Notes under the pieces: model-generated | Seen by the model: only the letters and a program-made list of their open reading frames with translations | What the model was told of the DNA's origin: nothing | Database searches by the model: none | Shown: positions 46,703 through 55,549 of the stretch, one piece after another | Layout of the letters: the number at the start of each line of letters is the position of its first letter | Numbering within the stretch: the first letter of the stretch is position 1 | Assembly (NCBI RefSeq): GCF_017744155.1 | Contig: NZ_JAGHQT010000005.1 | Location: 124,001-188,000 of the forward strand | From: Endozoicomonas sp. G2_1 | GTDB taxonomy: Bacteria > Pseudomonadota > Gammaproteobacteria > Enterobacterales > Alteromonadaceae | Direction of reading: 5' to 3' | Length of the DNA stretch: 64,000 nt | Made by a program: the position numbers and the translations under genes

Positions 46703-47629
46703 TTACTTCTCTTTCATATTCCACAGAATATCTTGGCCGCTGCCCATAACCGTAGTGGGCAGCTTGCCGTCCCATTGCTGGGCTTTAACGTACTCTACCA
46801 GTACCTTGTTGGCTTTGATTGCTTCTGCTTTTTTCTTAATCGCTTCGGCTTCGGCTAAACCTTTTAGGCGAATCGCTTCTGCTTCCGCTTTTGCTTCAGT
46901 GGTAATGGCATAAGCTGAACCATCTGCACGCGCCTTTTCTGCATCGCGTTTCGCTTCTGCGGTGTTTACTTCACGCAGAGCTTCCAGTTTTTGACGCTCT
47001 AATCTGTGCTTTTCGGCCTCGGCCAGGTTCTTTTCAGTTTGCTTGGTTTCAATACTTTGTAAGTATTTTTTTGGCAGTACTAAATTTTCAATTTGCACAC
47101 TATCGAGTTTGACCGGAAATTCATTCATTGTTTGCAGAAGCTTTTCTTCTATTTTTTGAATGACTTGGCCGCGATTTTGAACAATTTGTTCGGCTTTAAA
47201 TCTCGCTAGCGCGTCTTTTGCTGCTGAGCGCAATCTCGGGTCTAATATGCGGTTTTCAAATTGGTCTAAGCCGCCGTAGTTTTTGTATAGCTCAAAGGCT
47301 TCTGAGCGGATTACCGTCCAGTTAACTGACACTTCTGCTTGCACCGGCATTTGTTCAAAGGTTGAAGCTTTTAGCGCTTCAGCATTTTTTCGCGTTCTGA
47401 TTTCTAATTCTTCAATTGAATCGGCGAATGGGACTTTAAAGTGAAGACCGGGATTTACTTGTGTTGTGGCTTCGCCAAAGCGCTTAACGATACCAACATG
47501 GCCCTCGTCGATGGTATAAAACACGCTCCAAAGTACGCTCAGTATTGCAATGCCGACAACACCTGCAGTGATAGGCTTTTTCATACTGTTAGCGTTCATG
47601 GTCGTGGTCTCTAATCCGTTTTTTAGCAT
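46703..47629 (-). CDS. Prohibitin/SPFH-domain membrane protein
   Basis: A 308-aa protein with one N-terminal membrane helix (about 21-41), an SPFH/Band 7 domain (about 42-225: EGHVGIVKRFGEATTQVNPGLHFKVPFADS) and an Ala/Glu/Lys-rich coiled coil (about 200-285) that drives ring oligomerisation. Relatives scaffold membrane microdomains and control proteases such as FtsH. The ATG at 47629 has AGGAG 8 bp upstream. It is a monocistronic gene between terminators. Confidence 0.88.
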   Translation of the reverse strand: MLKNGLETTTMNANSMKKPITAGVVGIAILSVLWSVFYTIDEGHVGIVKRFGEATTQVNPGLHFKVPFADSIEELEIRTRKNAEALKASTFEQMPVQAEVSVNWTVIRSEAFELYKNYGGLDQFENRILDPRLRSAAKDALARFKAEQIVQNRGQVIQKIEEKLLQTMNEFPVKLDSVQIENLVLPKKYLQSIETKQTEKNLAEAEKHRLERQKLEALREVNTAEAKRDAEKARADGSAYAITTEAKAEAEAIRLKGLAEAEAIKKKAEAIKANKVLVEYVKAQQWDGKLPTTVMGSGQDILWNMKEK

Positions 47630-47668
47630 TTTGATCGCTCCTTTTAATTTTTAACCCCTACATAAAAT

Positions 47669-47699
47669 AAAAGCATTGACATAATATGTCAATGCTTTT
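47669..47699 (-). terminator. Terminator of the ilvEDA operon
   Basis: AAAAGCATTGACAT (47669-47682) pairs perfectly with ATGTCAATGCTTTT (47686-47699) around a 3-nt loop, 28 bp past the ilvA stop. Confidence 0.88.
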
Positions 47700-47726
47700 G
47701 GTGGTTACTGAGTTTTAGCGATTAAA

Positions 47727-49298
47727 CTAATGACGCAGAAATGCTTGATAAGCTTGGTTGTCTGTTTCTTCTTGCCATTCGTAACCAAGATCAGCGAGGT
47801 GCTCGGCAAATGCGCCGTCGTCTTCACCTAACTCAAAGCCTGCCAGTACTTGGCCAAATGCTGCTCCGTGGTTGCGATAGTGAAACAGCGTGATATTCCA
47901 GTGTTCGCCAAGGGTTAACAAAAACTGTTCAAGCGCACCCGGGTACTCGGGAAACTGAAAGCGAAAAATACGTTCGTTAGTCACTTGTGGCTTGTGACCA
48001 CCAATCATGTATCTAACGTGCAGTTTTGCCAGTTCGTTGTCGGTAAAATCGTTGACGCGATAGTCTAAATCACTTAGCGAATTAATTAATTGCTGGCGCT
48101 CATCACTTTCTCCCGAGAGGCGAAAACCGACAAAGATATTGGCTAAATCGCTACCGGCGTAGCGATAGTTAAACTCTGTGATGACACGGCCGCCCAAGCT
48201 CTGGCAAAAGCGTTTAAAGCTGCCTTTTTGCTCGGGAATTGTTACTGAGAACACCGCTTCTTTTTGTTCACCAAGCTCACAGCGCTCCGAGACATAACGC
48301 AAACTGTGAAAGTTCATGTTTGCACCTGATAAAATCGCCACTAGCGATTCGTCACCTGCGCTGGTTTGGCAATACTTGTTAAGTGCCGCCAACGACAATG
48401 CACCGGCTGGCTCCGCAATAACACGGGTTTGCTCAAAAATATCTTTGATTGCCGCGCAAATTTCGTCGCTGTTCACCGTAATTACATCATCACAAAAGTG
48501 CTTAATGACATCGAAGGTATGTTGGCCAATGCGCTTGACGGCTACGCCATCGGCAAATAAACCGACTTGTTCAAGATCTACCGGTTCACCGGCTGCAAGT
48601 GCCGCTTTTAAACAAGCAGAATCTTCCGCTTCAACGCCGATAACCTTGATTTCAGGCTTGAGTTGCTTTAAATAAACCGCCATACCGGCGAGTAAACCAC
48701 CGCCACCGCAGGGAATAAATACCGCATCGATGTGGTTGAGCTGTTGCAGCAACTCTTTCGCTACTGTGCCTTGGCCGGCGATAACATCGGGGTCATCAAA
48801 CGGCGCTATAAAGGTTTTTTGTTCTTGCTCTGCAATTTCAAAAGCGGCGGTTTGCGCCTCGTTAAAACTTTTGCCCATCAGCCTGACTTCACCACCTAAA
48901 CGCTTGACGTTATCCACTTTTATATCAGGTGTGGTGATCGGCATCACTATGGTTGCCTTAATGCCAAGTTTACTGGCTGCTAGTGCTAACCCTTGCGCGT
49001 GATTACCAGCAGATGCAGCAACAACACCGTGAATGCATTGATCTTCAGCTAAGTTAGAGAGCTTGTTGTAGGCACCTCTAAGCTTGAACGAGTGCACGGG
49101 TTGTTGGTCTTCGCGCTTTAGATACACTTGGTTGCCCAAGCGAGTTGACAGTTTAGTCAGCGCGGTCAGTTCACTTTCAATGGCTACGTCGTAGACTGGT
49201 GACAGTAAGATGCGTTTCAGGTAAGCCAAACCAAGCAGGTCTCGCTCATTGACGAGATCTACTTGCTTTGAACTAATCGATTGTTGTGCTAGCGACAT
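47727..49298 (-). CDS. ilvA: Threonine ammonia-lyase, biosynthetic
   Basis: A 523-aa PLP enzyme converting threonine to 2-oxobutanoate, the committed step to isoleucine. The PLP Lys lies in QPVHSFKLRGAYNKL, the phosphate loop in CGGGGLLAG, and two ACT-like regulatory domains (about 330-415 and 425-510) give isoleucine/valine control, as in the long biosynthetic form. The ATG overlaps the ilvD stop (TAATG), so translation is coupled. The RidA protein encoded at 1273 detoxifies the imine by-product of this reaction. Confidence 0.96.
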   Translation of the reverse strand: MSLAQQSISSKQVDLVNERDLLGLAYLKRILLSPVYDVAIESELTALTKLSTRLGNQVYLKREDQQPVHSFKLRGAYNKLSNLAEDQCIHGVVAASAGNHAQGLALAASKLGIKATIVMPITTPDIKVDNVKRLGGEVRLMGKSFNEAQTAAFEIAEQEQKTFIAPFDDPDVIAGQGTVAKELLQQLNHIDAVFIPCGGGGLLAGMAVYLKQLKPEIKVIGVEAEDSACLKAALAAGEPVDLEQVGLFADGVAVKRIGQHTFDVIKHFCDDVITVNSDEICAAIKDIFEQTRVIAEPAGALSLAALNKYCQTSAGDESLVAILSGANMNFHSLRYVSERCELGEQKEAVFSVTIPEQKGSFKRFCQSLGGRVITEFNYRYAGSDLANIFVGFRLSGESDERQQLINSLSDLDYRVNDFTDNELAKLHVRYMIGGHKPQVTNERIFRFQFPEYPGALEQFLLTLGEHWNITLFHYRNHGAAFGQVLAGFELGEDDGAFAEHLADLGYEWQEETDNQAYQAFLRH

Positions 49299-51154
49299 TA
49301 CTCTTCACCGTCGAGTAGGGCGCGATTGCGCACCGCACCTTTGTCAGCACTGGTGGCTAACATGGCGTAGTTTTTCAGAGCATAGCTGATTGGGCGTACG
49401 CGATCTTTCGGTTGCCAGCCTTTGTTGCCTTTGGCGTCTTGCGCTGCTTTACGAGCGGCTAAGACATCGTCAGCAACTTTAAGTTCAATGCTGCGGTTTG
49501 GAATGTCGATCTCGATAATATCGCCTTGTTCAACGAGTGCAATAGTACCGCCGCTGGCTGCTTCTGGTGATGCGTGGCCAATGGATAAGCCAGAAGTACC
49601 ACCAGAGAAACGACCGTCTGTGATCAGCGCACATTTAGTGCCTAAGCCCATCGATTTTAAGTAAGTGGTTGGGTACAGCATTTCTTGCATACCCGGGCCG
49701 CCTTTCGGGCCTTCGTAGCGGATAACGACAACTTCACCAGCGACCACACTGCCGTTTAAAATACCTTCAACAGCATCGTCTTGGCTTTCAAAAACATGAG
49801 CAGGGCCAGTAAAGGTTAAGTTTTCTTCAGCAACACCCGCGGTTTTTACAACACAGCCGTCGACCGCAAGATTACCCGACAATACCGCTAAACCACCTTC
49901 GAGCGAAAACGCGTTTTCAATTGAGCGAATACAACCGTTTTCGCGATCGTCGTCTAGCGTATCCCAACGACAATCTTGGCTAAATGCTTTAGTGGTGCGA
50001 ATACCTGCAGGGCCAGCGCGGTAGAATTTCTTCACGTCTTCGTTATCGGTAACCTTGATATCGTACTCGGCGATAACATCGGCTAATGTAGTTCCTAGAA
50101 CATTTGGTACGTCGGTATTCAATAAACCAGCGCGAGCCAACTCACCTAAAATACCGATAACGCCACCGGCGCGGTGAACGTCTTCCATGTGATATTTAGG
50201 GGTTGATGGTGCAACTTTACAAAGTTGCGGGACAATGCGAGAAAGCTTGTCCATGTCGGCCATGGTGTAATCAACTTCTGCTTCTTGCGCTGCCGCTAAC
50301 AAGTGCAAAATAGTATTGGTTGAGCCACCCATGGCAATGTCTAAACACATGGCGTTGTGCAGTGATTCTTTGCTAGCGATATTGCGCGGCAACACGCTTT
50401 CATCGTTTTCTTGATAGTAGCGCTTACACAAATCAACAATGCGCTTACCGGCACTTAAAAATAATTGCTCGCGGTCAGCGTGAGTCGCTAGCATTGAACC
50501 ATTACCCGGTTGCGATAAACCGAGCGCTTCAGTTAAACAGTTCATTGAGTTTGCGGTAAACATACCTGAACACGAACCACAAGTAGGGCAGGCTGAACGC
50601 TCGACTTGCGCCGCTTGCTCGTCTGAGACTTTTGGATCAGCACCTTGAATCATGGCATCAACTAAGTCGAGCTTAATGATTTGATCTGAAAGCTTGGTTT
50701 TACCCGCTTCCATGGGCCCGCCAGAAACAAAAATCACAGGAATATTAAGGCGCATTGCCGCCATTAACATACCCGGGGTGATTTTGTCACAGTTAGAAAT
50801 ACAAACTAAAGCGTCAGCGCAGTGGGCGTTAACCATGTATTCTACTGAATCGGCAATTAAGTCGCGTGACGGTAAGCTGTAAAGCATACCGCTGTGGCCC
50901 ATAGCAATACCGTCGTCAACGGCAATGGTATTAAACTCTTTGGCAACACCGCCAGCTTCTTCAATAGCGCCCGCAACTAATTGTCCCATGTCTTTGAGGT
51001 GAACGTGACCGGGAACAAATTGGGTGAATGAGTTAGCAACGGCAACGATTGGTTTACCAAAGTCGCCATCGGTCATTCCTGTGGCGCGCCATAGGGCACG
51101 AGCGCCTGCCATGTTGCGGCCTTGGGTTGAAGTTGCTGAACGTAATTTAGGCAT
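49298..51154 (-). CDS. ilvD: Dihydroxy-acid dehydratase
   Basis: A 618-aa Fe-S enzyme dehydrating 2,3-dihydroxy-isovalerate and -methylvalerate to the keto acids of valine and isoleucine. Cluster-ligand cysteines appear in [12 protein letters not shown] and [23 protein letters not shown] and [11 protein letters not shown] are typical. The ATG at 51154 has AGGA 7 bp upstream and matches the family start ([13 protein letters not shown]); the ATG at 51208 gives an atypical 18-residue extension. Second gene of ilvEDA. Confidence 0.96.
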   Translation of the reverse strand: MPKLRSATSTQGRNMAGARALWRATGMTDGDFGKPIVAVANSFTQFVPGHVHLKDMGQLVAGAIEEAGGVAKEFNTIAVDDGIAMGHSGMLYSLPSRDLIADSVEYMVNAHCADALVCISNCDKITPGMLMAAMRLNIPVIFVSGGPMEAGKTKLSDQIIKLDLVDAMIQGADPKVSDEQAAQVERSACPTCGSCSGMFTANSMNCLTEALGLSQPGNGSMLATHADREQLFLSAGKRIVDLCKRYYQENDESVLPRNIASKESLHNAMCLDIAMGGSTNTILHLLAAAQEAEVDYTMADMDKLSRIVPQLCKVAPSTPKYHMEDVHRAGGVIGILGELARAGLLNTDVPNVLGTTLADVIAEYDIKVTDNEDVKKFYRAGPAGIRTTKAFSQDCRWDTLDDDRENGCIRSIENAFSLEGGLAVLSGNLAVDGCVVKTAGVAEENLTFTGPAHVFESQDDAVEGILNGSVVAGEVVVIRYEGPKGGPGMQEMLYPTTYLKSMGLGTKCALITDGRFSGGTSGLSIGHASPEAASGGTIALVEQGDIIEIDIPNRSIELKVADDVLAARKAAQDAKGNKGWQPKDRVRPISYALKNYAMLATSADKGAVRNRALLDGEE

Positions 51155-51244
51155 GGTGTTATCCTGCGTACTGTAAACTGTTGTGCTGACCCTTGTTGTT
51201 ATCAACAAGGGCGAGAGTAACGCACCTGAGTGCTAGATTATTTG

Positions 51245-52171
51245 CTATGCGACTGGCTCTAACCAGCCCCATTTGTCTTCGGTTTTTCCAGTGAAAATAC
51301 CGAAGAAAGTTTCCTGTAATTGTTTAGTGATTGGGCCGCGTGAGCCAGTGCCAATTTCGATACCGTCGATGGTTTTTACTGGCACAATTTCAGTGGCAGT
51401 GCCACACATAAAGAACTCATCTGCTAAGTATAGGCTTTCTCTTGAAATTGGCTCTTCGCGCACTTCGTAACCGAGCTCTTTAGCAAGGGTAATCACGGCA
51501 TCGCGAGTTAAACCTTGTAAAATTGATGCGGTTGCTGGTGGTGTATGTAAAACGCCTTTCTTGATTAAGAATAAGTTTTGTCCAGCACCTTCACTGACCA
51601 TATTGTTAACGTCTAACGCGATACCCTCGGTATAGCCGTGACGGGCAGCTTCAGTAGAAATTAGTTGTGAAGACAAGTAGTTACCACCAGCTTTAGCCGT
51701 TGTTGGCATAGTGTTTGGCGCTAGGCGATTCCAGCTTGAAACACCAACGTCAACGCCGTGCTCGACAGCTTCTGCACCTAAATAAGCTTCCCAACTAAAC
51801 GCGGCAACCATTAAGTCTGCTTTTGCATCTGTTGGTGGACGCAAGCCCATACCAATATCGCCTAAGAAAGCCAATGGACGCAGATAAGCTGCTTTTAATT
51901 TATTTTCAACAACAGCGTCTTTACATGCCTGAATCACTTCTTCTTGGCTGTAAGGAATGTTCATGCGGTAAATTTTCGCAGAATCAAACAAGCGTTGAAT
52001 GTGTTCTTCTAGGCGGAAAATACAGGTGCCTTTGTGTGTATCGTAGGCGCGAATACCTTCAAATACAGAAGAGCCGTAATGTAAGGCGTGACTCATGACA
52101 TGCACAGTGGCATTTTGCCATGGCATTAATTCACCGTTAAACCAAATGAGTTCGGCATTTACTTTAGCCAT
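51245..52171 (-). CDS. ilvE: Branched-chain amino acid aminotransferase
   Basis: A 308-aa fold-type IV PLP aminotransferase for the last step of valine, isoleucine and leucine synthesis. Motifs: WFNGELMPWQNATVHVMSHALHYGSSVFEGIRAY, the PLP Lys in TTAKAGGNYLSSQL, and the C-terminal ADEFFMCGTATEIVPV. A Shine-Dalgarno AGGAAG sits 6 bp upstream of the ATG. It is the first structural gene after the ilv leader; in many gammaproteobacteria ilvG and ilvM precede it, but they are absent here. Confidence 0.96.
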   Translation of the reverse strand: MAKVNAELIWFNGELMPWQNATVHVMSHALHYGSSVFEGIRAYDTHKGTCIFRLEEHIQRLFDSAKIYRMNIPYSQEEVIQACKDAVVENKLKAAYLRPLAFLGDIGMGLRPPTDAKADLMVAAFSWEAYLGAEAVEHGVDVGVSSWNRLAPNTMPTTAKAGGNYLSSQLISTEAARHGYTEGIALDVNNMVSEGAGQNLFLIKKGVLHTPPATASILQGLTRDAVITLAKELGYEVREEPISRESLYLADEFFMCGTATEIVPVKTIDGIEIGTGSRGPITKQLQETFFGIFTGKTEDKWGWLEPVA

Positions 52172-52373
52172 AATTTACTTCCTAACCTTATATTGCTGTG
52201 ACCGCGGTATTTATTGAGCTTGCTTGTTGTTTTGCAAACCAAGAAATACCTTGCTTTGAAAATAACCACTATAGCAAATTGCACCTTTGGGTAACATGAC
52301 CTGACAATGGTTGTCGGGCACTGTTAACGACCAACTGTCAATATATCTGCTCGCTCAGATACTGACCCAGTAA

Positions 52374-52411
52374 TTAAACAAAAACCCCCGGTCTTTTCAG
52401 AGCGAGGGTTT
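52374..52411 (-). terminator. Attenuator of the ilvEDA operon
   Basis: On the minus strand AAACCCTCG (at 52403-52411) pairs with CGGGGGTTT (at 52382-52390), with one G-T pair, and is followed by TTTTTGTTTAATT. It comes 17 bp after the leader peptide stop codon, which is the classical place for a transcription attenuator. The remaining 200 bp to ilvE contain no gene. Confidence 0.85.
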
Positions 52412-52428
52412 GTTTCATGCTATTTCGG

Positions 52429-52518
52429 TTATTGCAATAAACACCCTCGCGATGATTTGCCAATCACCACGACCAGAATACTAATAATAACATTGTGTAG
52501 ACTTGCTTGTTTTTGCAT
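52429..52518 (-). CDS. ilvL: ilv operon leader peptide
   Basis: A 29-codon frame directly upstream of the attenuator. The product begins MQKQASLHN and continues with VIISILVVVI, a run in which 9 of 10 codons are Val, Ile or Leu. Ribosome stalling at these codons under branched-chain amino acid shortage would favour an antiterminator and expression of ilvEDA. E. coli IlvL has the same kind of Val/Ile-rich core. It is too short for usual gene calling. A promoter match lies upstream (52568-52597). Confidence 0.88.
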   Translation of the reverse strand: MQKQASLHNVIISILVVVIGKSSRGCLLQ

Positions 52519-52567
52519 GTTTACCCGAAAAAGATGAATAAAAAAATCTGTTTATTTTCTTTTTAAA

Positions 52568-52597
52568 TTAGTATCACAGGTCGAAATAACAAAGCAA
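52568..52597 (-). promoter_or_regulatory. Candidate ilv operon promoter
   Basis: On the minus strand TTGCTT (52592-52597) and TACTAA (52568-52573) are spaced by 18 bp, about 50 bp before the leader peptide ATG. The region is shared with the divergent comM. Confidence 0.4.
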
Positions 52598-52736
52598 GCG
52601 TTTTTGTTAGTGCTTTTTCTAACGGTGCGTCTGATTTTGTTATATGTCTTCATTCAACCTTGCGGCTTGTGGTTCGCAATATCGACTAGCCTTGGCTACA
52701 CTCAATGTTAACAATGACGATGAGATGGATCTTTTT

Positions 52737-53681
52737 ATGTCGCTTGCTTGTGTTTATAGCCGTGCTCGCATTGGCTTAACATCACCTCTGGTTACCGTTG
52801 AAGTTCACATTGCCAATGGCTTACCAGCGTTTGCCATTGTTGGCCTACCGGAGACCTCGGTAAAAGAGGCCAAAGACCGAGTGCGTAGTGCCATTTTAAA
52901 CTGCGGCTACGAATTTCCTGCCAAACGCATCACCATTAACCTCGCCCCTGCAGATTTACCCAAAGAGGGCGGGCGATTTGATTTGCCAATAGCGGTAGGT
53001 ATTTTAGTGGCATCGGGACAAATGGCGGATACTGACTTAAGCCAATACGAATTTGCCGGCGAGCTCGCGCTGTCGGGTGAACTTAGGGCCATTATTGGCG
53101 AAATACCGCTGGCAATGGCGTGTCGGCAAAGCCAGCGTACTTTGGTGTTGCCAATGGCGAGCGCTCAACAAGCAAGCTGGGTACCTGAAACTAATATTAT
53201 TGCCCTTGGCCATTTGCAGCAGCTCTATCCACATTTTGCTGGTCAGCAAGCATTGTCTTTACTCGGTCATCAATCTTTGGATCAAGTTGACGCAAAAACT
53301 GAACTTGATATGGCTGATGTCATTGGTCAACCGCTAGCAAAGCGCGCCTTGGAGTTAGCCGCCAGTGGTGGTCATAATTTATTGCTAATTGGCCCGCCTG
53401 GTACTGGCAAAACCATGCTTGCCAGTCGCCTGCCGGGTATTTTGCCGAAGATGTCTCAGCAGCAAGCACTGGCAACGGCTGCAATTAAGTCGATTAGCCC
53501 GGATAAGTTTGATCCGAGCCAGTGGTTTCATCGGCCATTTCGCGCACCTCATCACACTGCTTCATCGGCGGCGTTAGTGGGTGGTGGCAGTCAACCACAG
53601 CCCGGTGAAATATCATTAGCGCACAATGGCGTATTGTTTTTGGATGAGTTACCGGAGTTTGTAATTGGTCAAATTAATTGA
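52737..53681 (+). pseudogene. comM: comM (yifB) 5' fragment, interrupted by a genomic island
   Basis: ComM/YifB is a hexameric AAA+ (Mg-chelatase-like) helicase that helps branch migration during natural transformation; it is normally about 505 aa. Here the frame has the N-terminal domain (MSLACVYSRARIGL, NGLPAFAIVGLPETSVKEAKDRVRSA) and the Walker A (IGPPGTGKT), then stops seven codons after the Walker B (GVLFLDELPEF) with unrelated residues VIGQIN. About 200 C-terminal residues, including the sensor and Arg-finger regions, are missing. Native sequence ends near 53660. The ATG at 52737 is the family start; a frame also extends from 52644. The product is probably inactive. Confidence 0.88.
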
Positions 53682-53985
53682 GATTTAGACGGGCTAAAAG
53701 AGAGTTTTTTTTGAGTCGTAATTTTAACTTGAATCTATTTCAAGTATTGATAATTACAAGAGGTGATGCAAATCTACAATAGAAGTGCAAATGACTTTAA
53801 AAGGCTTCGTTAGGTAACTAGGAATCTTTTTGAGCTAAAGTTGTAAACTTCATGAATATTTATGCTTCAATTGACCTAGTTTATAACAGCTTGAAAATAA
53901 ATAAGTAGAGATATACATAGTTTGGTTTTGAAACTTACTTTTTACGCTATATTTTATGAATAACTTCAAAGTATGTAGGTAAGTG
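53682..53985. other. AT-rich island end without genes
   Basis: Stop codons are frequent in all frames, and I see no gene, terminator or clear repeat array. If the island is Tn7-like, transposase-binding repeats would be expected here; none is obvious by eye. A minus-strand frame of 74 codons at 53850-54074 overlaps the small protein gene that follows and looks like chance. Confidence 0.4.
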
Positions 53986-54123
53986 ATGACTGGCATCGAA
54001 ATTTGGATAATTTTAATTATTACTATATGTATACTTATTTTTGGCTTCTCTTTGATTATTATGAATGCACACAATATTGAAAAACTTGCTAATAAATATC
54101 TAAGTAATTTTTTTCGTGAGTAA
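53986..54123 (+). CDS. Small membrane protein, 45 aa
   Basis: A short frame with AGGT 5-6 bp before the ATG. The product starts MTGIEIWIILIITICILI, one membrane helix (about 5-27), followed by a polar basic/acidic tail (NIEKLANKYLSNFFRE). No family is recognised. It is too short for standard callers. Its position in the island, near another tiny membrane protein at 55246, suggests accessory membrane functions. The 213 bp that follow contain nothing convincing. Confidence 0.5.
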   Translation: MTGIEIWIILIITICILIFGFSLIIMNAHNIEKLANKYLSNFFRE

Positions 54124-54336
54124 ATATCATTAATGCTTAAGGTTTTGATTTTTAATTTTTTTATTGGTTGGGAAGGGTGGTGTAAGTCTTGATTAGGGAC
54201 ATAAGTAATATAAATAGAGGCATGTTAATTTGGATTTTGAAACATCTCATACTTTTATGATGTAGTGGTATAACAAATTTGGCCACTACAAGGCAATATA
54301 ACTATTACAAAAATGTAATCATAGGAAAGCGTTTTT

Positions 54337-54573
54337 ATGCATTGGGAAAAAGTTGAAGCAATTAGCCTTAATGGTCAAAAAGAAATTAAAAACTCAGACT
54401 CTTATAGTGCATCAGGACATCATAATTCGCTTTTAAATATGTGTAATATTATGAGAGCGAAAGTAGTAGGTGGGTGGTTGGTAAAAGCATATAAAGGTCA
54501 CGGAGGGATAACTTTTGTGCCAGACCCAAACTATGATTGGGAAGATATAGAAGAATTCTATAAAACCCTATAA
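54337..54573 (+). CDS. Hypothetical protein, 78 aa
   Basis: Not recognised. A soluble, aromatic-rich small protein: MHWEKVEAISLNGQKE at the start, then a Gly/Trp-rich middle (VVGGWLVKAYKGHGGITFV) and an acidic end (DPNYDWEDIEEFY). GGAAAG precedes the ATG by 8 bp. It may form a two-gene unit with the 68-aa gene 55 bp downstream. Confidence 0.6.
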   Translation: MHWEKVEAISLNGQKEIKNSDSYSASGHHNSLLNMCNIMRAKVVGGWLVKAYKGHGGITFVPDPNYDWEDIEEFYKTL

Positions 54574-54628
54574 GCCTCATATTGAAAACATATGAATTTA
54601 AATATTAGAAAATCTGTAGGAGTACACA

Positions 54629-54835
54629 GTGGCATCAAATGTTCAGTTAAAAGCAGAATTGCAGGCTAACAATAAATATTCATTAGAAATGATAATGGGC
54701 GACCATGTTGTATCAAAAACGAATCCAATATTTGAAACTATAGAAAATGCTCATGAATTTGGTGTGGCTGCTATGAAAAAAGTTTGGCCTGACATTAAAT
54801 TGGAAATTATCTCTGTCGAGCCTAGCCCAATGTGA
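54629..54835 (+). CDS. Hypothetical protein, 68 aa
   Basis: Not recognised. It has a GTG start with GGAG 6 bp upstream. The sequence (QLKAELQANNKYSLEMIM, then AHEFGVAAMKKVWPDIKLEIISVEP) predicts a small alpha/beta fold without signal or membrane segments. It follows the 78-aa gene on the same strand. Confidence 0.55.
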   Translation: MASNVQLKAELQANNKYSLEMIMGDHVVSKTNPIFETIENAHEFGVAAMKKVWPDIKLEIISVEPSPM

Positions 54836-55245
54836 GTATGGATTACAACCTTGACTCATAGATTTTAGAGTCCAAGAAGCTGCATTAACTTGATTATATA
54901 TTTTAGCAGCAGAACTCATTCTATCTAATTATTCGGAACAGAGGCATTAGCCAAAGTAAGAGTAAAATTATCAATACGGACAAGAATATTTATCTGAAAA
55001 AGAATACATTGAGGTAAAGGGTAAAATAACATTTCGCGATTATTCATTAATAACGAAACTATAAACAACCTTCCTAAAAAATTATTTATCAGTTTAACTA
55101 TTTTACTACTAGTGAGTAAGGTTAAGAATTTGCATTACTATCCATAAATTGCTCATGATTTTTAATCAAATAGTGAAGAATCTTGCAAAGAGCACTAAGT
55201 ATCAATGGGTAAAATTATATTTCATTTAACAATGAGGTATATCAT
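54836..55245. other. Gene-free AT-rich stretch
   Basis: No open frame of useful length, RNA gene or repeat was found here. Stops are dense on both strands. It may hold promoters for the genes that follow. Confidence 0.4.
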
Positions 55246-55389
55246 ATGGATAACTTATACATAGCATGGATTTTAATGCATTTGGGGATTTGTTTTTTTA
55301 GTCTTAGTAGAGGAGTCCCCTTTTTAAGTGAGGTTACTATGCACATAATGACGTTTATTTTTTTCATCATGATGCTAATAATAACGTAG
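55246..55389 (+). CDS. Small membrane protein, 47 aa
   Basis: A short frame with GAGG 8 bp before the ATG. The product has two hydrophobic segments (about 4-20, LYIAWILMHLGICFFSL, and about 33-47, HIMTFIFFIMMLIIT) joined by a short polar loop, so it is a predicted two-helix hairpin membrane protein ending right after the second helix. No family is recognised. It is followed by 160 bp without a gene. Confidence 0.5.
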   Translation: MDNLYIAWILMHLGICFFSLSRGVPFLSEVTMHIMTFIFFIMMLIIT

Positions 55390-55549
55390 TTATTATTTAA
55401 GCTGAGCTGTTATGTGATAACTTGGATAAATATCTTTATTGATACTTTTGATTATTTCTGATTTAACCATGGAAATTAGGTGTATAAATGCATACTCTAG
55501 TGTAATGGTAATTTAGAAACTCTAGGTAAGATAGGGGCAAGAGAAGTTT

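Noticed and set aside
53660-53830. Tn7-like transposase-binding repeats at the island end
   Set aside because: The first bases (TGTAATTGG) are suggestive, but I could not identify a convincing set of ~20-bp direct repeats, so no transposon class is claimed.
53850-54074. Minus-strand frame of 74 codons in the island end
   Set aside because: It overlaps the better-supported 45-aa gene at 53986, has no Shine-Dalgarno and has the composition of a chance frame in AT-rich DNA.
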